Under the pieces are notes generated by a model. The model saw only the letters and a program-made list of their open reading frames with translations. It did no database searches and had not been told where the DNA came from. From Bathynomus jamesi (lineage: Eukaryota > Arthropoda > Malacostraca > Isopoda > Cirolanidae), in the NCBI GenBank assembly GCA_023014485.1, contig JAJOZX010001074.1, positions 589,001 through 653,000 on the forward strand: a stretch of 64,000 bases of DNA, in the 5' to 3' direction. The translations under genes were made by a program, and so were the position numbers. The first letter of the stretch is position 1. Each line of letters starts with the position of its first letter. Of the stretch, positions 30,956 through 42,700 are shown in pieces.

Positions 30956-31252
30956 CAGGGCCGGTCCTAGCTTCTGAGGGGCCCTGTGCAAGATGACGAG
31001 GGGCCCCCATTCCTTACACAACCCTCCCAGGGCCCAACATATGTTTCTGATTTTCTATGAGGACATCATCTTGATAAAAGCAAACACCCAATATTTTATA
31101 TATACATGTGTATATATATATATATATAATGAATAAAACACTGTTCCTGAGGATGTCATTAGACGAAAGCGCTTGAGCACCATTTTGTGTTTCCTTTCCT
31201 TCGTGGTTTTATTCATCATAAATATCTTTCACGTGTTACTTTCGTGAAATAA

Positions 31253-31295
<43 letters not shown>

Positions 31296-31344
31296 TGGCG
31301 CAAGGGTATTTGGCGCCCTAGGCAAGATCTTATATGGGCGCCCC

Positions 31345-31375
<31 letters not shown>

Positions 31376-31821
31376 ATCTTTCACAAATATATAACAGGAA
31401 GGTAAATCAGTATCAGTGTTCCTCTTTTATTATTTAAAGAATTACAAATATCCAAATTATATAGTACAGTATAAATTTGAAATGATTTTAATGTGGAGAA
31501 AATAATAAGCAATGGCGGAAAATAAAATGAACAATGAATAATTCCTATATAATCTTTATATTCAAATATTCATTTTTACATAAGGACCAAACTCGCATAA
31601 CGCAAGTTATATGTTGTTCAATTCATACGTCCATGCCCTTTCTTGACCTTCATCTTGTTATTTTTTTTTAATTATTTATTTCCTCGCAAGATATTCGTCA
31701 TGCTGACGCAAGTGTTCGAATTCCGCTGACAAACACGAAAGGCAGGCATCTAATTACGAAATCTCCTCTCTTGCTTACTTCTAATCCAAAAGCATGATTA
31801 TGTTATATATCGTTATGCGTG

Positions 31822-31896
<75 letters not shown>

Positions 31897-34532
31897 CCCA
31901 TGTACTTTGTGTTAAATCTCAAAATAATAGTTATCCTAATATAAATATGAAACACTGTAAACTATAGTTAACTGTGGTCAATTGTAATTAACTGTAATGA
32001 TTTAATATAATGTAATTAATGTACTTTAATGAAACTGTAATTAATGTACTTTAATGAAACTGTAATTAACGATAATAAGTGAATGTGAATTCATTGGTAA
32101 TTATAATCAGGGTTATAGTAAACAAAATTACAATGTACTCAATGTACGACCCGACATTATGTCGCCATTCGGAATATATACGCGGCGATATTGTTATTAT
32201 TTTTTTAATTATTTTTTCGTTGGGATAAATTTTTTATTTGCTTTCTACTTTGCCAAATAACTGGTGACTTGTTCTTTTTAAAATTTCTTAATCACTGTTT
32301 TAGATTTAGCTTAATAAGGAATCCTGATTAAAAGTTTGCGATGTTCATGTTTTGTATACATTCTCTCTTCGTTATAAAAGATGAAGTCATGTCTTGCCTA
32401 AGCATTTAATTGTAAATCTTAAACCTTTAATTTTTGTTCATATGCATATCTCAGTATAAAGATGCATAGTTCAATTTCCACTTCTAATTAACTCGGCGGA
32501 TCAGGAAAACATCAGATCTGAAAATACGCGGTTTAAGATAAAAATATGGCTTCCTCTTCCTATATCCTGTTTATTTGTTTAAACAGTCACAGCAAAATAG
32601 TTTATTTTATTTTCAAATATTGTGCAAAAATAATACAGCCTTTTCAACATTTAATAATAATGTTAGCAGATTATGTGTATATAAACCCACAAAATTTCTT
32701 CCATGTTCATTCAGAATTAGACATTGAGGCTGAGCACTACCTATACATTTTAGCAGTAAATTACAGTAAGAAAGTCTATCTTCTCCTTCGAGCCTTGCTC
32801 TCTTCAGAGAACTTCGTCATTAAAATCTCACGATACGTTACAAAAAGAATCAGGGAACCCTCAGAGAATTTAATAAGCCTCCCAGAATCCTCCGAGTCAC
32901 TATAGAAGAACTCGGAGAGTAGTATAGAAGAAACTACTACAGGTAACAAATCCGTTGCTGCCACCTAACCAAAACCCCTGTCGACTTCGAACCAACCCAG
33001 GCCAGAGACGGAGGGGTTAACATATAGTTTGATAAAATGATAAATAAGAGAAGAAGAAATCAAGGAAAATTGTTGAAGCCAACTGCAACCATGATTAGAA
33101 AAAATAACAAAAAACAATCAGTTTGTCAAACCATAAATACCAGTACTCTGAAGTGCTTATAAGCTATACCTCCTTGATTTTCTTGAGGCAAAATCTTCAA
33201 TAACACTATCATAAGACAGCTGCCTGCTAATCTCTTGATTAATACTGATGATAGCGAGTCCACTGAGGCGATCTTGTGCCATTGTGGATCTGAGATAGGT
33301 CTTTATGAGCTTTAGTTTTGAAAAGCTTCTTTCTGCTGATGCCACTGTCACTGGGAGAGTGCAAGCAATCGAAAGTGCTATCCAAAGATTGGGATAGATT
33401 TCTTTCAACTGCTTTTGATGAAGGTAATTTAGGAGTCCAAGTGTCCAAGTGCTGTCATGTTGTCTTTCAACTCTTTCGGCAAATTTGGAAGGTTCCCAAT
33501 TTCAGTGGCCAGAACTCTCCCATCAATATCAACTTCCTCTACACAGCTTAATGTTTTCCAAAGTTCTTCACACTCCTCTGTCACTGCCTCATTGGTCATA
33601 TTTGGAAAGTTAAGCAAACTCCAAACTTACTTCTCACTTCCCCTAGTGTTTTGAACCTGTCATCTAAAGATCCGATGGTTGAGTCGACCACCACATCGAA
33701 AAACATGACTTTCATCCTCTTCATTGCATCGTTTATGGGTTCACCTAGAGATTCATAAGCAAAGTGTGTCTTTGTGCTTTTTATCCTCTTCTCTTTGAGG
33801 ACAGCCAGCCTCCACATGCATATCTTCGCATATCTCTTTTGCAGTGGCTTGTGCTCCAGCAAAACCATTATCTCTATATGTTATGAAAAATGCTTTAGTC
33901 TTCTATCGGAGGTTAACTGCCACGTCCAGCTGTATCTCGGCAGATTGTAGGAGCTTGCTGACACTGTTGATTTTGGAGAGGATATCATACCATACTACAG
34001 TGCAAATCTGAAATCTAAATGACCCCACCTCCTCTACCAAAGATGGTGTCTCAATTTTTGTTGTAGCATCTGTTGTCTTTTCCCTGATTTATTTGTTATG
34101 TCTCGATATTATGATCAATAAACTGATGATGTAATAGAGAGTTGATATATTAGATATAATTGATATAGGCCGTATAATAACAAAAAAAAATATAGTCACA
34201 AAAAATAGATTGATACCCGAACAGAAACACTGATAATAATATCGTATATACGCTGCGCACACGCCACATTACGTACATAAAGAGACGAAAAAAATTAAAC
34301 GAAAAGAATTTTAACAGTGACAGTTCTGAACACATAATAACAAAAAGTAGCCTAAAAATATAAATATAATAATACACACTTATTTGTGCTGCTTATTTAC
34401 ATTCTTTAATGTGGTTTTGTCTCGTTTTTATAAGTTTGGTGATGCTATAGCAACTAAAAGTACGAAGAACAAATTAATTTTGGAGGGGCCCTGTGCAGCC
34501 GCACAGGCCGCACATAGCTGGAGCCGGCCCTG
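30956..34532 (-). mobile_element. Second hAT transposon (copy 2), decayed
   Basis: Begins CAGGGCCGGTCCTAGC and ends in the reverse complement of CAGGGCCGGCTCCAGC. It is flanked by GGCCTCAC (30948-30955) and AGCCTCAC (34533-34540), a 7/8 target duplication. The 5' half is filled by (TA)n tracts (31105-31128, 31258-31292, 31348-31374, 31827-31893) and unrecognised AT-rich sequence. Only the C-terminal part of the transposase is left. Confidence 0.85.
33157..34090 (-). pseudogene. hAT transposase C-terminal remnant
   Basis: Best-preserved piece: MKEIYPNLWIALSIACTLPV, then ASAERSFSKLKLIKTYLRST and LAIISINQEISRQLSY, the hAT dimerisation block, close to copy 1. Upstream pieces (NEAVTEECEELWKTL, FAYESLGEPINDAMKRM, EEVGSF-like text near 34030) are in three frames. 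The zinc finger and most of the RNase-H core are missing, replaced by unrelated AT-rich DNA at 34100-34490. Confidence 0.8.
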
Positions 34533-34629
34533 AGCCTCACTTAGAATAATCCACTAGTGGGAGTAGACTTTTGCGTTTAGTAACAGATAGACTTCTAATT
34601 CATTTGGGTTTCAGAATTGGATATTTACA

Positions 34630-34853
34630 ATGGATTTGAATGCCGTGAACGTCGCAAGAGTCGTCGCCCTAATTGAAGATGGTTGGAGCCAGCATTACGT
34701 CGTCGATGCACTAGGAATTCCAAGAACAACGATTCGACGTGTATACCAACGTTATGTGGAGACAGGAGAGTACACCCGAAGACCAGGATCTGGAAGATCG
34801 CGCTGCACATTTGCCCGTGACGATCGTTTCATCGTCTTGAGTGTTTTGTGAGA
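34630..34853 (+). pseudogene. Tc1-like transposase N-terminus, outer fold-back, left arm
   Basis: MDLNAVNVARVVALIEDGWS begins a paired helix-turn-helix (IPRTTIRRVYQRYVETGEYT, then RRPGSGRSRC). After LSVL the inner fold-back intervenes. The same frame type resumes at 36485 with RRFTATNVRNELE-like sequence and ends at LAFTREHVN, followed by a stop at 36667. The mirror copy (37231 downwards) is identical in order. Confidence 0.8.
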
Positions 34854-35080
34854 TACACTGCGTTCGAACTTATTAAGCAGATTACATTTTCTCCAATGTT
34901 TTCAAAAGTTTTTCCCCGATTTCAATGAAATTTGTAGCAAATAATCACTATATATAATAGCATTGATGGTATTAATTTCGATCAAATATTTTGATAATTA
35001 AAATAATTCTCATTTTATTGAAAAATATGTAAAATATTGTGTTCCGAATTATTCAGCAAGTATTCTATTTACGGATCTAA

Positions 35081-35580
35081 ATGGTGAAAATGGGTAAGAA
35101 GAAGGATTTAACATTAACTGAGAAAAGAAAAATAGTGAAGTTACTCGCTGAAAATATAAAATCTATTGAAATTGCGAAGCAGTTTGGCAGAGCTTATCGA
35201 ACTGTAAACAAGTTTGTAGCGGAGGGTACCAAACTGAGGCAGCGAAGTGATAAAGGAGCTATAAGAAAAGTGACAAGGCGGCAGATATTTGTAATCAAGC
35301 GCAAACTGCAAAGCATCCATTGTCCTTAAGTAAAGAGGTTTTTGAGCAGGCTGGCATACATAATGTACCAAGAACATCTCGATGTGGAATCCTCCAAACA
35401 ATTGGCAAGACGTGTAAACCTACGATTCAGTCACCATTAACACCCAGGTACAAGAAGCAGCGTGTTGAATGGGCGCGTCAGTACGTGAAAACAGATTTTA
35501 ATACTGTATTGTTAACCGATGAATGAAGAGCAACCCTTGAGGGATCTGATGGTTGGTCAAGAAGATGGATTGCTAAGGGT
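35081..35580 (+). pseudogene. Tc1-like transposase (inner family), plus-strand copy
   Basis: MVKMGKKKDLTLTEKRKIVK starts a helix-turn-helix (IEIAKQFGRAYRTVNKFV). After TAA at 35327-35329 and a frame change it continues RYKKQRVEWARQYVKTDFNT, VLLTDE (first catalytic Asp), a stop, and GSDGWSRRWIAKGH. It then breaks at the palindrome centre. Confidence 0.8.
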
Positions 35581-35599
35581 CACTCTCAACCATGGAATG

Positions 35600-36255
35600 A
35601 GGTTTTCTTTTAGAAAGTTTGTGTAAGACTGGGCATTCATTTTTACACCATCAGGCACTCTGTATGGGACAGCCACTTCATTGCCTATCAATCCTGCCTA
35701 AAACATGACACTACCTCCACCTTGTTGGTGTCTTAATCTCGATGGTAGAAATTGGCTCTCAGCAATCCATCTTCTTGACCAAACATCAAGTCCCTCAAGG
35801 GTTGCTTTTCATTCATCGGTTAACTATACAGTATTAAAATCTGTTTTCACGTACTGACGCGCCCATTCAACACGCTGCTTCTTGTACCTGGATGTTAATG
35901 GTGACTGAATCGTAGGTTTACACGTCTTGCCAATTGTTTTACAGGATTCCACATCGACATGTTCTTGGTACATTATGTATGCCAGCCTGCTCAAAAACCT
36001 CTTTACTTGAGGACAATGGATGCTTTGCAATTTGCGCTTGATTACAGATATCTGCCGCCTTGTCACTTTCCTTATAGCTCCTTTATCACTTCGCTGCATC
36101 AGTTTGGTACCCTCCGCTACAAACTTGTTTACAGTTCGATAAGCTCTGCCAAACTGCTTCGCAATTTCAATAGATTTTATATTTTCAGCGAGTAACTTCA
36201 CTATTTTTCTTTTCTCAGTTAATGTTAAATCCTTCTTCTTACCCATTTTCACCAT
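35600..36255 (-). pseudogene. Tc1-like transposase (inner family), minus-strand copy
   Basis: Reads MVKMGKKKDLTLTEKRKIVK onward without the stop that breaks the plus copy, through QRVEWARQYVKTDFNT to a stop near 35824. Beyond it, GLDVWSRRWIAESQ, QQGGGSVMF and VPDGVKMNAQSYTNFLKENL can be read, which is the middle of a Tc1 catalytic domain. It extends about 165 bp further than the plus copy. The third catalytic residue is not present. Confidence 0.8.
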
Positions 36256-36689
36256 TTAGATCCGTAAATAGAATACTTGCTTAATAATTCGGAACATAAT
36301 ATTTTACATATTTTTCAATAAAATGAGATAATTATTTTAATTATCAAAATATTTTATCGAAATTAATACCATCAATGCTATTATATATAGTGATTATTTG
36401 CTACAAATTTCATTGAAATCGGGGAAAAACTTTTGAAAACATTGGAGAAAATGTAATCTGCTTAATAAGTTCGAACGCAGTGTTGTCGCTTTACTGCCAC
36501 AAACGTCCGCAATGAGCTGGAAAGGTCTCGAGACGTCAGTGTATCGGAGCGAACCGTTAGGAGACTTATGGAAAGTGGCTTACATGCTAGACGTCCAGCA
36601 ATGGGCCCGGAATTGCTCCCACACCACCGCAATGCTCGTCTTGCTTTCACTCGTGAGCACGTCAATTAGACTCCTCCAAAAGTAACCCT

Positions 36690-37231
36690 CTCCGTAAAAG
36701 TGCACGGGGGCGAATCTTTCTCCTGTTCTTCTCCACACTCTTTTCTGTCCATCGGATGTTCGAAGTTTAAATCTTGATTCGCCCGTGAACAATACTCGTC
36801 CCCATTGGACCATAGTCCAATTGACATGCTCACGAGCGAAAGCAAGACGAGCATTGCGGTGGTGTGGGAGCAATTCTGGGCCCATTGCTGAACGTGTAAC
36901 ATGTAAGCCACTTTCCATAAGTCTCCTCCTAACGGTTCGCTCCCATACACTGACGTCTCGAGACCTTTCCAGCTCATTGCGGACGTTTGTGGCAGTAAAG
37001 CGACGATCTCGCAAAACACTCAAGACGATGAAACGATCGTCACGGCAAATGTGCAGCGCGATCTTCCAGATCCTGGTCTTCGGGTGTACTCTCCTGTCTC
37101 CACATAACGTTGGTATACACGTCGAACCGTTGTTCTTGGAAATCCTAGTGCATCAACGACGTTAATGCTGGCTCCAACCATCTTCAATAAGGGCGACGAC
37201 TCTTGCGACGTTCACGGCATTCAAATCCATT
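36690..37231 (-). pseudogene. Tc1-like transposase, outer fold-back, right arm
   Basis: Reads MDLNAVNVARVVALIEDGWS from 37231. A frame change near 37160 follows, then RDRRFTATNVRNELERSRDV, HHRNARLAFAREHVNWTMVQ and GRVLFTGESRFKLR. In the last of these the usual DES of the first catalytic site reads GES. RVWRRTGERFAPVHFYGEG follows, and it ends at the palindrome centre near 36668. Confidence 0.8.
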
Positions 37232-37309
37232 GTAAATGTCCAATTCTGAAACCCAAAAGAATTAGAAGCCTATCTGTTACTAAACGCAAATGCCTACTCC
37301 CACTAGTGG

Positions 37310-37544
37310 AAGAAAAAAGTGGCACTAGCAGTCTAAGAGCAAAGTGAATGTCAGACTATCGAATTCTTAAAAGAAGTCGAAAATTCGTTACAGCTAGTGT
37401 GTTCGCAGCTGACGTTGTTTTATCTCGTTATTTGGTTGCCTCATAGGCTATGTTTTCGAACTTTAAAACTTTCATAAACAGAAGTTTGCCCACTTTTTTG
37501 CTTTTCGCGATATTCCAAGTGGGCCGATTTTTCTGATGCTCAGT
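37310..37544. other. No gene recognised
   Basis: Sequence between two DNA transposons. No coding frame seen. A TTTGCCCACTTTTTTGC string at 37485 may be debris of a transposon end. Confidence 0.35.
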
Positions 37545-38708
37545 GTATTTTGCTGAAATAATTATATTTCTATTTTATTTTCTACAGGCTTAAAGATGAT
37601 GATGGATGTACAAGAACGTGTGATGGTAGTAACCTTGTGTATCCAAGGGAAGAAGTGCAAAGAAATTCGAGAAAAACTCGAAAGATGATTTCACCACAAA
37701 CCAGAACCTACAGACAAAGCAATTCGCGAGCTGGTCAATAAATTTAAAAGAACAGGATTTGTTTATGAAGAAGCAAGATCTAGAAGTCCAGGTACCTCTC
37801 AAGAAAATGGGGAATTGGTAAGAGATGCCTTTCAAAGAAATCCTAGAATGTCAACTTGCACATCACGTAGATTGAGCATACCAAAAACGACTGTTCTAAG
37901 GATTTTAAAATCAAGTTTAAAAAAGAAAAATTAACATATTCAAGTGCGACATGAGTTACATGAAGAGGATTATCCAAGACGAACCGCCACGTGCACAGAA
38001 TTGATTGAAAAAATTCACACCGAAAACTTATTAAACCACATTCTGTTCAGCGATGAGGCGACATTCCACATAATGCGGAGAAAAAAAAACAGTTCAACGA
38101 AAGGGGGAAAGATTCTCATAAAGTTAATGTTTGATTGGGTATGACCGTATGACAAGATCGAAGATTTACGGACCTTTTTTTTCTTTGCAGAAGCTACAGT
38201 AACGGTCAATTTATCTTGACATGGTTCAGCAGTTTTTTGAACCCCAGCTTCGTTCAGATGGCATTCTAGACACTTGTTTTTCAACAAATGGAGCTCCATG
38301 TCACTATGCAAACATCGTTCGAGCGTACCTTGATGAGCTCTTACCAAATCGCTGGATTGGACGTGGTGGAAAGAGGCCCTGGGCAGCACGATCTCCGGAT
38401 TTAACATCATTAGACTCGTATACGTGGGACTATATAAAGTCTGAGGTTCACAAAACAAGAGTTACAGGCCTGCAGGATCTGCGAACCCGCACTGTCGCGG
38501 CAGTCGTTAAAATAACCCGAGAGATGCTTGAGAATGTGTTTCGCAATGCAGTGGGCAGATTTGAGAATTGCAGAGAGACTGATGGTGCTCACGTCGAATC
38601 TTAAACATAAGCTTGATAAATAAATATACATCTAATTATGTTACTACATTTTTATCTTAAAATACTCTTATTTCAGCAAAATAAATAGGGACTTTTGGAC
38701 CATCCTGT
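37545..38708 (+). mobile_element. IS630/mariner-like element with truncated left end
   Basis: The right terminus reads GGGACTTTTGGACCATCCTG followed by TAT. Its internal part (TATTTTGCTGAAATAA in reverse) recurs near 37546, but the outer part of the left terminus is missing. A degenerate transposase lies between. Confidence 0.65.
37590..38604 (+). pseudogene. IS630/mariner-like transposase pseudogene
   Basis: DVQERVMVVTLCIQGKKCKE starts a helix-turn-helix with a TGA at 37686. PTDKAIRELVNKFKRTGFVY and MSTCTSRRLSIPKTTVLRIL follow. After another stop come LLNHILFSDEATFHI (first catalytic Asp region), a gap or deletion near 38150, FSTNGAPCHYANIVRAYLDE (second site; the usual Asp is Asn), NRWIGRGGKRPWAARSPDLT and SLDSYTWDYIKS. 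The C-terminal piece 38221-38604 is open. The order matches arthropod transposases with SDEATFH and APPHFANIVR signatures. Confidence 0.75.
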
Positions 38709-39266
38709 ATTTAAAATGTTTTTGCAACATATGCGCAGTAATTTCAATCTTTCATCTACTCAACCGGTTAACTCTGCAACAATCTTCCTCAATCCATATT
38801 TGCCTCTTAACTTTCAATACTTCAAATGCAGTGTGTCCAAGCATTTTGGAAGCGCTGGACCTTTATTTTGGCTCTTCTTATATGGGAGGAAGGGGGGAGT
38901 CGCTTTTGCGGGCTTTCGCCCTTGGCCCCTTTCTTCATTAAAAAAAAATCATTGAAACTATAATTTTAATGTGAACAAGTTTTCTAATGCATGGGGTAAA
39001 AAAAAAAAAAAAAACCAAAAAACTTTTTTTCAATACAACATTGGGTTACGCTACATTACTGTTTAATAACTTAACAGAAACCACCCTTCGAACCCTCAGT
39101 TGCGTTCGAAATGCTTATCACGCCCTTCTCGGTTCGACAGCATTAAGGTTAGGTTTGGTTAATTAGTTTGTTTGTTGCATAGATTTAAAGTCTGTGCTTT
39201 GCTTATGCAGAGATGCGCGCGTAAAAGTCTAGGTCTACAACAGTGAGTGGAAATACTGAAGTTCTA
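38709..39266. other. Unclassified repeat-like sequence, poly(A) tract
   Basis: No gene. A TTTCGCCCTTGGCCCC string near 38915 is followed by A-rich tracts (38939-38949, 39000-39015), which could be the tail of a retroelement. A CATTAAGGTTAGGTTTGG stretch lies near 39140. Confidence 0.3.
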
Positions 39267-39745
39267 GGGGCACGCAATATATTTTTCCCCACCCTTTTTT
39301 CTTAGCTAAATAATAGGCCATGGGGCTGAAGTGTCTTTTGGGCCGTAAGTTTGAACTGTCTGCGCTTCACATAACCAGATTTTTTCAGTTTGAACCTCCT
39401 CTCCTTCTATAAAACTGCTTTTAAACGCCCTTGTATAAAACCGATGGTTAACGCAGTTTCGAAAATGGTGTCTGACAGTGATGTGCGTCCTAAACAGAGA
39501 GCTGTTATCGAATTCTTAACCGCAGAGAAGGAAAGTTGGAAACATTCACAAACGTCTACAAAACGTTTCCGGAGATGATGATGTTGATCGAAGCACAGTT
39601 GGACGCTGGTCTAAACGTGCGAGATCATCGGAGAAAGGGAGAGCCAGCCTCAATGATTAGCCACACAGCGGTCGCGCAGCATCGGCTGTGACATCTCACA
39701 CTGTGCAACGTGCTAACAGCATCATTCGATCAAATCGGCGCGTCA

Positions 39746-39753
39746 CATACAAG
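39746..39753. repeat. hAT copy 3 target-site duplication, left
   Basis: CATACAAG, identical to 43589-43596. Confidence 0.95.
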
Positions 39754-42700
39754 CATAGGCGGTCCTAGGGGGGGGGGGGCGGTAGGGGCGGTCCGCCCCG
39801 GGCGGCACGTTTTTGGGGGTGGCATTTTTTTGGTGAATCCAAGCCAAGGTCGCGAAGCCAAGTGCGCGGTTGTCAAATATCGTTCAGTATGTATTTTTTT
39901 CGTTTTCTTTTTCCAGACAAATATTATTTCATTATTATTATAGACAAAAGAAAAGAAACTACGAAACCTTGTGAAAAATACATATAATTTTCATCATAAT
40001 TCTAAAAATAAATTTTAGTGTATTTTGAGATTCAAAAGTTTGAGGTTGTGCTATTTTTGCTAAGAAAGCAAGTTGATTTTTTACTAGTGCTTGCCACGCT
40101 TTTGAGGAGTGTTATTGTTTTTGAGTAGTGTTTGTGCTTTTATCTGAAGGATTTCTGTATAGAGGTAAGCAATCTTATCTATTGTGTTCTATATAAAAAG
40201 GTAAGAATCTATAGTTTTCCTATCAGTGGCGACTGGTGTATAGTGGCGATGGAGCGATCGCTCCCCCTTGCCTCTTGTTGGAATGGATAAATAATAATTA
40301 TCATTATTTTTTAGTTGCCCATCGTGTAAGGAGTAATTTATTCCTATATGCTCACAAATCTATTGTCGTATAGTCGCCTGGAGTGGTGCATTTAGTTAAT
40401 CAAAATCAGCTGTCAGCTCGTCACTGTGACTTAACATATGTTTTTTATTCGTGAACTTGTGTATTAAATGTGTTTAAATATAGCTATATAATCTATTGGA
40501 GTGTTAGTTTAAATCTGTAGGATAAAAATTATTAATTAACCCTCAATACGAATAGTGTGTCAAGACTACTAAAGGAAAAGTTTTTCAGATATACACTTGA
40601 AGACAAATTGAAAATAAAATTTAAACATAACTCAGTCAGCAATTAAGAATAATAAACCATACAATCGAAAGTTTAACTATGACTTATATGAAAGATACAG
40701 GTGGCTTTGTGGATGCCCAGAAAAAATTAACTATTTTGTTTTCCATGTTTACTATTCGGAGGTGATATATTGCATATATTAGCCTATATATACATACTCG
40801 TATATATACTTTATTACACATTTTTGGCCTCCTTCCACAGATGAAGCGAACGAAGGAGAGCGGTGCTGCATTCCGAAAAATAAGGAAAATGAGAGAAGAG
40901 GAAGCAAAGAGAAATGAAGGTGCCTTGCTGAAATACATCACGCGAAGAGAGGAAAATGAAACTACTGCAGAAGTTCCCAGTGATGTTCTTGCTGAAACTG
41001 AAGGTGCAGTTTTTGATGCTGATGATGCTGAAGTTCAAGATGTTGAAGGTCAGCCACAAGCTGTTGAAGAGCGTGACGGGAAAACTGATTTGAAAGATTG
41101 GGCTGTGGCCTGCCAAGATTGATCACAGCATTCGGGCCATGCTTTTACGACAAGGATCGAAAGTTGTGCAGCATATAGATTGTGAATTTAAGGAAGTCGT
41201 ACGGCCAGGCACGAAAACGAAAGGGGAAACTAGAAAGCTGTCAAGAAACTGGTTTTTTCGAACTCTACAGAACGGGGAGAAAAGCTTGAGAACGTGGATG
41301 AAGTATTCCCCTTTCAAGGAAGCTGTGTTCTGCTTTTGTTGCAGACTATTTCCAGCTGGAAATTCAAGTTTTGATTCAGTTGAAGGTTTCAAAAATTGGT
41401 GGAAGTTGAATCCAGTTCTGCGCATGCCCAGGCGTTCATTCAGTGGAAAGAGTTGGAGATCCGCCTTGCTCAAGGCAAACTAGTCGACAGAGAAGAACAA
41501 GACGTTGTTGAGAAGGAAGCAAAAAAGTGGCGGCAAATCCTAACCAGATTCCTGGACATCATTCGGTTTCTCGCTAAACAAAACCTGGCTTTACGAGGCC
41601 ATCGAGAAGATGTTCATGATGATGATGCTGAAAATAAAGGGAATTTTTTGGAGCTAGTTCATTTGATGGCGAAGTTCGACCCAGTGCTACGGGAACATTT
41701 GGTGAGAGTGAAGCTTGGGAAAAAGTTCACAACTTCCTATCTTTCACCAAAAACTCAGAATGAATTTGTGAACATTTCGGGAGATCAAGTCAGGAAGAAA
41801 GTCATCGAGCAAGTGAAACAGAGTAAATACTTTTGCATTATCTTCGACAGTACTCCCGACATTTCTCACAAGGACCAAATGAGCCAGGTCTTACGTTATG
41901 TCAAAATGGATGGAAAGGAAGTCAAAGTAGAAGAATCATTTCTTCGTTTTATTGAAACGAAAGGCAAAAATGCTGAGCAAATTGCAGCATTTATTTTGGA
42001 GCAGTTAGGAAAGGACGACATTCAGATTCAAGACTGTCGTGGACAAGCATTTGATAATGCGGCCGTAATGGCAGGTCATCGATCTGGTGTTCAGACGCGC
42101 ATCAGGGAAGTCAACCGAAAGGTTGTATTTATACCATGCACCAATCACTCACTGAATTTGGCAGGTGTGCATGCAGCTTCAGTGGCTGTCGATTCTGTTA
42201 CATTTTTTGGAACATTGGACCGTTTATTTTCATTCTTTTCAGCCTCGACTCATCGATGGGATATCTTGATTGCGACAACTGGTCAAACTATCAAACGGGT
42301 TGTGGAAACGAGATGGAGTAGTCGAGCAGATGCTGTGAATATTGTACAGAAAAAATTCTCGGAAGTCGTCGTTGCTCTGGAACGGCTAACGGAAGATGGA
42401 GAAAACGCAGCTACCAGGTCAGATGCAGGGTTGATTCTTCACGCGATGCTATCATTTCCTTTTTTGTCTTTCCTTGGGCTTTGGAAAGCTGTCCTCCCCG
42501 AAATTAATGATGCTCAAAAGTACCTCCAAACGAAAGGACTGGATTTACAACAATGTGCGGTTAAACTCTTGGCTTTGAGAGCTGCTCTTCTTCAGAATCG
42601 GGACAAGACTGTGGACGATGCAATGACCTATTCCAAAGGAAATTGTTCTGAACTGGGGATAAGCATGGAGCGTCGAATTCGCAAGAAGAAACGAATGGAT

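Larger units (their letters stand above)
34856..36482. mobile_element. Inner fold-back Tc1-like element (about 1.63 kb palindrome)
   Basis: Starts CACTGCGTTCGAACTTATTA and ends with its reverse complement. The flanks are TA on the left and TT on the right, so a TA duplication with one change is likely. The arms 34856-35577 and 35743-36482 are nearly identical inverted copies of the 5' part of a second Tc1 family. The centre (35578-35742) is a further piece present only in the minus-strand copy. Confidence 0.9.
34550..37309. mobile_element. Fold-back Tc1-like element, one arm interrupted
   Basis: Two copies of one Tc1-like element lie in inverted orientation and meet near 36668. The left arm is 34550-34855 plus 36483-36668. 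The right arm is 36669-37309, read in reverse. CCACTAGTGGGAGTAG bounds both outer ends. The left arm is interrupted by another fold-back (34856-36482). The right arm reaches further into the transposase, so the copies were truncated at different points. Confidence 0.9.

Noticed and set aside
31293..31345. Another hAT terminus (GTGGCGCAAGGGTATTTGGCGCC)
   Set aside because: Looks like a hAT-type end between (TA)n tracts, but I found no partner end or duplication.
32546..32905. 119-codon frame inside hAT copy 2
   Set aside because: AT-rich, no motif, and not in the place or orientation of the transposase.
40223..40275. CAGTGGCGACTGGTG... as a nested hAT end
   Set aside because: Only one end seen inside hAT copy 3, with no matching right terminus or duplication.
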